64,000 bases of DNA, taken from Cornus controversa. Taxonomy: Eukaryota; Streptophyta; Magnoliopsida; Cornales; Cornaceae. Below, one piece after another: positions 57,910 through 64,000 of this stretch. How positions within the stretch are numbered: position 1 is the stretch's first letter; every line of letters begins with the position of its first letter. Both the position numbers and the translations under genes were made by a program. A model generated the notes under the pieces. It was not told the origin of the DNA. It saw nothing but the letters and a program-made list of their open reading frames with translations, and searched no databases. The stretch spans positions 90,723,270 through 90,787,269 of the forward strand of contig CM048846.1 of the NCBI GenBank assembly GCA_026545225.1, in the 5' to 3' direction.

Positions 57910-58923
57910 ATGGCTGGTCAGAATATTGTCAAGCGAAAAGGAAAACAAACAGCATCAGCTCCTCATATGCCTGATTCGGCCAATCCTGTCCCCCCACAAC
58001 CACGTAAGATTCAAAGGCGACAAGGTTCATCAATAGTCAACACACCACAAGGATCTCAACATGTTACTCCCATTATCCTACAAGTTCTTGCAAGTATTTA
58101 AAAAACGCAGGTACAAATCTTGCGATGTCTGAAGGACCAATGGACAATCCCAATCCCGAGAGAACAATCTCCGGTTGCTGACCACCGTCCATCACCTCAA
58201 TTAGTGATTTCTCAATACTTCGAGGACGATCCTTCTGGCAAATTAGCAGAGCCTATTGAATGCACTCGACGACAGACTGCTAACTCATTTGTAACCATTG
58301 AACAACTACAGGCCATTCTCAATTCGAAAAAAGACTTAATAACTGATGTTGAGATCCCACCACCATATAATCCTGCTATATTGTTGTTACTATATCCGGA
58401 AGAATATACGCCGCCGAAGTTCAAGCAGTTTGATGGAAAAGAAGGAGATGCACGCAAGCATGTGGCGCGTTTTATAGACGCGTTGGGAGCTCACCAAAAT
58501 AACGAGCATCTAAAATTCTCAAAATCTCTTACAGGAAGGGCTTATACCTGGTATATAAATTTAATGTCAGATACAGTCTTAACTTGGTCAGAAATGCTGG
58601 TCAGATTTTATGAAAAGTTCTTCACCGCATAGGAGCGAGTAACAATGCTATCACTAACTCGCCACAGCCACAAGCAAAGATTGGGAGAGGAAGTAGCTGT
58701 ATATGTTAAGTGTTTTCGCAAGACGTCATTAAAATACTTTGAACCAGCCTCAGAAGAGCAATTGATAAAAATCTGTGTCGATGGCATGCTCAGAGAGTAT
58801 CGAGTACATCTGGTTAACCATGAAATCAAAACTTTCTCAGCTCTAATTAATAGTGCCCGACGACTTGAAGAGATTATTCCACCACCCGCCAAGGGAAATA
58901 TGTCTCTGTTAGGGCCATCTTGA
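57910..58923 (+). pseudogene. Gypsy-type gag, one frame with two stops
   Basis: The first ATG is at 57910. The same frame stays open for 338 codons except for a TAA at 58099-58101 and a TAG at 58630-58632, with no frameshift. The central part has the Retrotrans_gag pattern: PPKFKQFDGKEGDARKHVAR, then a YTWYINL motif, then W..M...F...F. A QR.GE.V..YV segment and a terminal RRLEEIIPPP follow. The frame ends at a TGA (58921-58923) that already lies in sequence belonging to the antisense PMD gene, so the gag end was cut by that junction. It has no zinc knuckle. Confidence 0.88.
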
Positions 58924-60520
58924 GGGCGACCTTCAAAGATGAAGCGGTCTAACCAATAAACTAGGAAGGCTGCAAGTTCATATTCTTTACCAAATTATGG
59001 GCCATCCACATACTGTTTGGCACGTTGACTTTAACGAAACTCTTTGGTCTTCTTCTCATAATCGTGAAAAAAGTAGCGGTACCAAGAAGTATATGTAAGC
59101 TTTGGAGATTTGACTTTGGGACTACTTTTTAGTTTTTTTTAGAGCCCTTGAAAATTAAGTCCAAACGCATGGCCTCATCCGTAAATGCCTCTAAAGTATC
59201 TCGGAGAGATAGAACTTCTGAGGAAACTATGGGGGCATCGACTTTTCTTGAGCACAAGACAGGCAATCTGAAGAGCACAACCACGTCTTTTAGTGTGGGG
59301 GTAAACTCACATCAGGAAGTCACAAAAGTGTGATGTGTCAAGCTCCACCGCGAGATGATGGAAGTAAATCCGTCGGTGTCCCTCTTAACAGATTACTTGG
59401 AGAAAAGCTTAACGGACTGAAGGATCTTTGTCTTTTGAAGAATCTCATAGTACCTGGGACCCCTGAGAATATAGTGCAACCATTCAGTCCAGTCCATGGT
59501 TGCACCCATGTAGGACCCATATTTTGTAAAGCTGAAAGGGTAATCTCCACGTTCCAACCGAAGACGTGGAATAAACTCAGGAATAACAGCAAAGTTTTCC
59601 AAGCTATCATCTATATTTAGTATCACAAGGTCATCGAACACCTCCATATCAGGTATGAAATCCTCCATTGAACTCTAGAAGTAGTCGTGCTTTTTTTCAA
59701 AGAAGGGCGCCTTATAGGGATGGCAATTTTGTCCGCCCCGTCGAATTTTCGCCCCGTCCCGCCCCGTTTAGGGAGGGTATGGGAGCCATTTTTTTTCCGT
59801 AGGGGCGGGTTTGGGAAAAAAAATCAAAACCCGCCGCGGGTACGGGGCGGGTTCGGGACTCTATAATAACCCGCCCCGTACCCGCCCCACCCCGCCTATA
59901 TATTTTATTATTATAAATATATTTATATGTATATATATATATATATACACAAATTATAATTTTACTTTTGGTTATATTAAGACTTATGTTTTTATTTTAT
60001 CTTTTTGTTGTATTAACACTTCTTTAATTGTTGGATCAAACTTGTTACTAAGTTATTTAGTTGTGAAATATATTTTCTGTAATAGACTATTTAATTGTGA
60101 AATCTTATCATTTTACTTCTTAAACAAGGGTTATACTATTTTGAATTTAATAGTATCAAACTTAATACTACCCACTAGGCTCGTATTTTTTAAAAAATCA
60201 ATTTTTATTGATGTTTGATGTGGTTACAATTTTGTGGGGAGGGGCCCCGCCTCGTCCGTCTCGTTCCACCCCTTTTGAAATTTTAAACGGGGCGGGGCGG
60301 GGCGGGGACGGGGTGGGGTTTCTCCCAACGGGGCGGGGATGGGTTTTGAAATTCCATCCCGTTTCAAACCCGCGGCGGGTTTGGTAATTGTGTTGAAGGT
60401 AGCGGGGCGGGGACGGGTTTAGGCAAACCCATGCCGTACCCGCCCCGTTGCCATCCCTAGCGCCTTATGCCACTCAAAAGAAGGAGGAACTGGGGGAACC
60501 ACTCCATTAGTCAAAGTCAT
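58893..60520 (-). pseudogene. Captured plant mobile domain (PMD) gene, antisense, broken
   Basis: On the minus strand an ATG at 60520 (MTLTNGVVPPVPPSFEWH) starts a frame. After removal of the hAT insertion (59715-60459 plus one target copy) it continues with MEDFIPDMEVFDDLVILN, PFSFTKYGSYMGATMDWTEW and LHYILRGPRYYEIL. PMD signature blocks follow in order: SRWSLTHHTFVTS, a TGA in place of the usual Trp, CEFTPTLKDVVVLFRLPV, then SWYRYFFHDYEKKTKEF and ELAAFLVYWLDRFIF. The match reaches about 58893, inside the gag frame. Several in-frame stops and at least one frame change make it a pseudogene. PMD proteins occur both as plant genes (MAIN/MAIL1 type) and within transposable elements. Confidence 0.82.
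59715..60459. mobile_element. hAT-type MITE with perfect 8-bp target duplication
   Basis: 745 bases with the 12-base terminal inverted repeats TAGGGATGGCAA and TTGCCATCCCTA. It is flanked by GCGCCTTA on both sides (59707-59714 and 60460-60467). The subterminal regions are very GC-rich, made of CCCCGCCCCG / GGGGCGGG arrays, around an AT-rich core. It has no transposase. An 8-bp duplication is the hAT signature. It interrupts the captured PMD gene. Confidence 0.95.
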
Positions 60521-60662
60521 TTGCTTCTTCTTAGTCAGGGTAATACACAAGATGATGAGGTGTTCGAGAAGTTAACAGAGTAAAGAAAGCAAAGGAGAAG
60601 AAACAAGGAAGGAAAGAGAAGTAAGAAAGGAACAAAGTGAAAAAAATACCCAAAAATAGTGG

Positions 60663-60671
60663 CATATATAG
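60663..60671 (-). promoter_or_regulatory. TATA box of the captured PMD gene
   Basis: CTCTATATATGCC on the minus strand, about 145 bases upstream of the PMD ATG, followed by a pyrimidine-rich leader (60560-60640). It suggests that the gene was captured with its own promoter. Confidence 0.5.
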
Positions 60672-60855
60672 AGCATTGAAGGTGCGGGAACCGAAGTGAC
60701 ACGAGCGATTACTCAGCAGTCGAACAACTGCTTAGGCCAGCCGCATATGGCACTCTACCCATAAAGGGATGATTGACTCCAAAACAAGTGCTCGAAAGAA
60801 GGAAGAAGATAGGCACAGGGAGTTACAAACAAATGTTCTCATAAAAATATTATTT

Positions 60856-60868
60856 GCAAGGGGGCAAA
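60856..60868 (+). other. Polypurine tract of the gypsy-type element
   Basis: GCAAGGGGGCAAA directly precedes the 3' LTR start TGTAAATAAAGG. Confidence 0.7.
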
Positions 60869-62100
60869 TGTAAATAAAGGTATAAAGGATGGGAAAGAAA
60901 CCATGCTAAAAACATTCTTGGAAAGCTATAAGGGAGGAAAAGCTATAAGGAAAAAAGAAGGGTTTCTTTGTAGATGTACCCCAGAAAAGGATAACTGCGC
61001 GCGGGAACATCATTCCCGCGTATGGGTTAAGCACTCAGGGACATTTCCTCGATTAGAGACCACCTCCCCGCATAGGGACACCTCTCCCCACGTAGGGATA
61101 CCACCTCCCCGCGTAGGGACACCTTTCCCCGCGTAGGGACATACCTCCCCGCGTAGGGACACACCTCCCCACGTAGGGGCATTTCTGCAAGATGACCCCC
61201 AGGGCTAACAAGGGATTGACAAGCATACAGGTATACAGGGAGTGATGGGATTGGGGGCAATCCTCTCTGACGGGTATGTTATGGTTAGTAGTTGGATAAT
61301 GTTTTTTCGGGACCAATTCTGAAAAGAGCATGTTTTCATAAAACACCTCTAAACTAACAATCATGGTATATTCTCAAGGGTTACAAGGAACCATGGATGA
61401 ATGGGCCGTTATGTGGCTTGTCAGCTCATAACCCCGAGTGGTTATCCTTATAACAGGGACTATATAGAAGATTATTAATTCCTCTCCTCAATATGAAAAG
61501 TAATATATCGTGACATTACTTCCAACATTGAGAAGTGGGAATTAGCATGAGGTTACGGTGTCTCACAGACCATTTTAGGCACAGGTACATGCTGTGATAT
61601 GGTCTGGGCGATTAAGGTGTCATAATGAAGCATATGACATCATGGTCCCAGACGGGAAGGTGGGTTGAGTGTGGTATGGAGGATTGAGAGGAAGGCTCGT
61701 TGGACCATGAGCATCTGAAGCTGTGCTAGCATGACTCTACGCGGTCACCATCACAGTGTCTCTCGCGTGTATAATTAAACCCGTGAGGGGTATAGGGGCA
61801 TGGTTACAACCAAGGGTGGTGAAGAAAGGGATACGCGGCCAAGTGCTACATAGGATGACAGCTGTCATAAGCCCCATGCCTGAGGCCTATAAATACCCCT
61901 TGGCATGGTGACATGTGGATCATTCTGGTGCCCCCTCTCTCTTTGAATCACTCTTGCTTTCTCTCTCTCCCACCTAGAACTCAGCTTACATTCTCATTAT
62001 TGATTCTCAATTACATTATCAACTTAATTCTTCTCAATACACTCAGTCCAGTCCTGTGATAGTCATTCCTTTTAGCAAGAACATTTTCTACCTATTTACA
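60869..62100 (+). repeat. 3' LTR of the gypsy-type element
   Basis: 1232 bases, starting TGTAAATAAAGG and ending CTATTTACA. It is 78 bases shorter than the 5' LTR, which is explained by the single copy of the 56-bp segment and about one fewer minisatellite unit. Confidence 0.92.
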
Positions 62101-62105
62101 ATCTC

Positions 62106-62304
62106 GAACTGTGGGTTGAAGGTCTTCGAAGAAAAATGACACTTGTGTGGCGTGCTTGTTGTTCTTCGTCTTCAAATTCTTTGAGGATTTAAGGTCTTTG
62201 AAGTAGAACGACACTTATGTGGCGTACTTGATATTCTTCATCTTCAGATTCTTCATTGGTTGAAGGTCTTAGAAATAGAACAACGCTTATGTGGCGTAGA
62301 AATT
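62106..62304 (-). repeat. Right piece of the older LTR-like sequence
   Basis: Continues the sequence broken at 56565: TGTGGGTTGAAGGTC matches GGTGGGTTGAAGATC at 62575. It holds three units of a roughly 70-bp minisatellite marked by ACTTGTGTGGCGTGCTTG. Similarity to the neighbouring copy stops near 62297, just before the next LTR starts. Confidence 0.7.
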
Positions 62305-63294
62305 TGTACACACAAATTTCGTGTCCAAAAATCTATGAACGAAAATGAGTAACAAATAATCAATTTCATTAATTTAAGAAAAATGGGTACAATTTTCTGT
62401 GGTCGATTCTTTTATAACAAAAAATCTTCCTCTGATTTAACCTCCTTGATGTTTGGTACAAGGGCTTCAAAAGCTTGTTCTTGAACCGGTTGTAATGTGT
62501 TTTATTCAAATCTTTAAGATTGAGGAAGGCTTGACTGAATTTTCGATTGAGGACCGATAGAGCTTGATCTCAACGGTGGGTTGAAGATCTTTAAAGAAAA
62601 ATGACACTTGTGTGGCATGCTTGTTGTTCTTCGTCTTTAGATTCTTCAAGGATTTAAAGTCTTTGAAGTAGAACAACACTTGTGTAGCGTGCTTGAAGTT
62701 CTTCGTCTTCAGATTCTTCAATAGTTGAAGGTCTTAGAAGTAGAACGACACTCGTGTGGCGTGCTTGATATTTTTCATCTTCAGAACTTTGTTGGTTGAA
62801 GAACTTAGAAATAGAACGACACTCATGTGGCGTGCTTGATGTTCTTCATATTCAGAACTTCGTTGGTTGAAGGTCTTAGAAGTAGAATAACACTTGTGTG
62901 GCGTGCTTGATATTTTTTATTTTCAGAACTTCGAGTGTTAGTTGAGTCAGAGGTTCGGCAGAGCTTTTGTGTTCTCTTGATCTCTCTGTCTGTGTCCCCT
63001 GAATGTGTAGGGTGATCTTATATTTATAGGCGAAAAGGGTAGGGGTTTAATTTGGTAACTATTCATTAATTGTGCCAACTTCCATGAATAAAGAGATTTT
63101 GCCTCATTTTATATGGAAATATATTCAAATTTAAATTTGAATTGTCACTCATTTTTTTTAAAGGCCTGAACTTTCAGGATTTTGACTCGTGTCCATTGAC
63201 GGGACCCGCAATCATAGAATTTAATTAACCAAGAATGTTTGACTTGTTGACCAATCGGACGGTAATTAGACCATCATAAATTTATATTTCTACA
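62305..63294 (-). repeat. LTR-like sequence, about 990 bp, minus orientation
   Basis: Read on the minus strand it starts TGTAGAAATATAAATT and ends GTGTGTACA, with TGTA/TACA inverted ends. It has a TATA box (TATAAATA at 63021-63028) and, downstream of it, about five units of the 70-bp minisatellite (62572-62940). AATT lies on both sides (62301-62304 and 63295-63298). It is most likely a retroelement LTR, possibly solo. A full element extending past the right edge is not excluded. Confidence 0.6.
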
Positions 63295-63304
63295 AATTAC
63301 CCTC

Positions 63305-63360
63305 ACTTCAAGTCTCGCGCTATATCGAGCTTGTCACGTATCTAAAGCGAGACTTGAAGT
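63305..63360. repeat. Perfect 14-bp inverted repeat
   Basis: ACTTCAAGTCTCGC (63305-63318) and GCGAGACTTGAAGT (63347-63360) are exact complements around a 28-base spacer. Confidence 0.85.
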
Positions 63361-63390
63361 ATTTAATTTTCACAAAAAAAATTTTTTTGG

Positions 63391-63692
63391 CGAAAATCCA
63401 ATTGCAAAGAGGATGTCTTTATTGTCAAGTTGAATTGGAGAGTCTTGAAAATCTTATTGCAAAATAGAACTTTTTTTTTTGTCTAAGCGAAATTGAAGAC
63501 TTGAGGATCCTATTGCAAATAGGATTTTTTTTTTGTCCAAGAGAAATTGGAGACTTAAGGATCCTATTGCAAATAGAATTTTTTTTCTTGTCCAAACAGA
63601 ATAGAAGACTTAAGGATCCTATTACAAATATGATTATTTTTTTCCTTCTCCAAACAAAATTGAAGTCTTCAAAATCCAATGTCAAATAGGAT
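63391..63692. repeat. Tandem repeat of about 62 bp, four to five copies
   Basis: Units share AAATTGAAGACTTAAGGATC, then CTATTGCAAATAG and a poly-T run leading into TTGTCCAA. The poly-T length and several bases vary between copies. Confidence 0.88.
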
Positions 63693-64000
63693 TAATCCAC
63701 CATTATATATATGTAGCCTACGCTTCATACCCTTCACATCAGAGAATAATTGAGAGAAATCTCACAAACTAAAAATACTTGAGATAAGTCCCACAAACTA
63801 TTACTGAAAGAAAATTGGAAGAAACCCACACCTAACAACTATAAGCTCTTCTTTCTTTCTTTCTCTTTTTTTTTTTTTGGACTGCTGCCACTTTTTTTTT
63901 TCTCTTGACTGCCGCCACTGCCTTTTTTTTTCTTCTTCTTCTGTTATACGACTATGCCTTTTTTTTTCCTCACTGTCACCACTGCCCTTTTATTTTATTT
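63693..64000. other. Right edge: TATA-like run and low-complexity sequence
   Basis: A TATATATATG run at 63703-63712 is followed by AGAATAATTGAGAGAAATCT and two near copies of a CACAAACTA motif. From 63848 on there is poly-T alternating with a GACTGC(T/C)GCCACT motif. This could be the start of a + strand transcript, but no frame is supported before the window ends. Confidence 0.4.

Larger units (their letters stand above)
56566..62100 (+). mobile_element. Ty3/gypsy-type gag-only element carrying an antisense PMD gene
   Basis: A 5.5 kb element with LTRs 56566-57875 and 60869-62100, flanked by a perfect 5-bp target duplication, ATCTC (56561-56565 and 62101-62105). A primer-site-like TTGGCAGCTCCACTGGGGG follows the 5' LTR, and a purine tract (CAAGGGGGCAAA) precedes the 3' LTR. 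The internal region holds a gag frame (57910-58923) in sense and a decayed plant mobile domain gene (about 58893-60520) in antisense. No protease, reverse transcriptase or integrase is visible, so it needed another element's enzymes. It resembles the non-autonomous group called TR-GAG or LARD. A hAT MITE later inserted at 59715-60459. Confidence 0.9.

Noticed and set aside
60000-60218. 135-codon plus-strand frame (59811-60218) inside the hAT MITE
   Set aside because: Hydrophobic Ile/Tyr-rich translation of AT-rich MITE core; no transposase motif.
62113-62940. Regular repeats that could suggest a CRISPR-like array
   Set aside because: The whole unit repeats, with no unique spacers, and the context is a plant nuclear retroelement.

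Overview
This is nuclear DNA of a flowering plant, almost certainly a eudicot. It is AT-rich, the genes are split by many introns, and it contains Ty1/copia and Ty3/gypsy LTR elements, SINEs, RTE-type LINEs, MITEs and long (TA)n/(GA)n microsatellites. The species cannot be named from the sequence. All exon joins below were worked out by hand from splice signals and reading frame.

Five protein-coding loci are supported, all on the minus strand. (1) 775-1579: the first exon and the 9-base mini-exon of a vacuolar acid invertase whose remaining exons lie beyond the left edge. (2) 5073-20028: a 13-exon plastid transaldolase of 396 aa; one intron is 8.3 kb and holds a solo LTR and a decayed copia element. 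(3) 22277-24878: an 11-exon trehalose-6-phosphate phosphatase of 388 aa, with leader exons and a TATA box up to about 27.7 kb. (4) 36640-37446: a single-exon DOG1-domain protein resembling the pollen-aperture factor INP1. (5) 40695-51435: an 8-exon plastid 3-oxoacyl-ACP synthase III (KASIII) of 404 aa with catalytic Cys180, His330 and Asn360. Invertase, transaldolase and trehalose-6-phosphate phosphatase act in sugar metabolism and KASIII starts plastid fatty-acid synthesis, but they are separate transcription units and their closeness is probably chance.

The stretches between genes (1.6-5.0, 20.1-22.2, 27.7-36.6, 37.5-40.7 and 51.8-64.0 kb) hold mostly repeats: Mutator-like MITEs, a 1.28 kb near-perfect palindrome inserted in a (TA)n tract, minisatellites and a tRNA-Gly relic.

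The most unusual region is 56.3-63.3 kb. An old LTR-like sequence was split by a 5.5 kb Ty3/gypsy-type element (LTRs 56566-57875 and 60869-62100, 5-bp target duplication ATCTC). That element keeps a gag frame but no visible pol. In place of pol it carries, in antisense, a decayed plant mobile domain (PMD) gene with its own TATA box, and that gene was later interrupted by a 745-bp hAT-type MITE with a perfect 8-bp target duplication.
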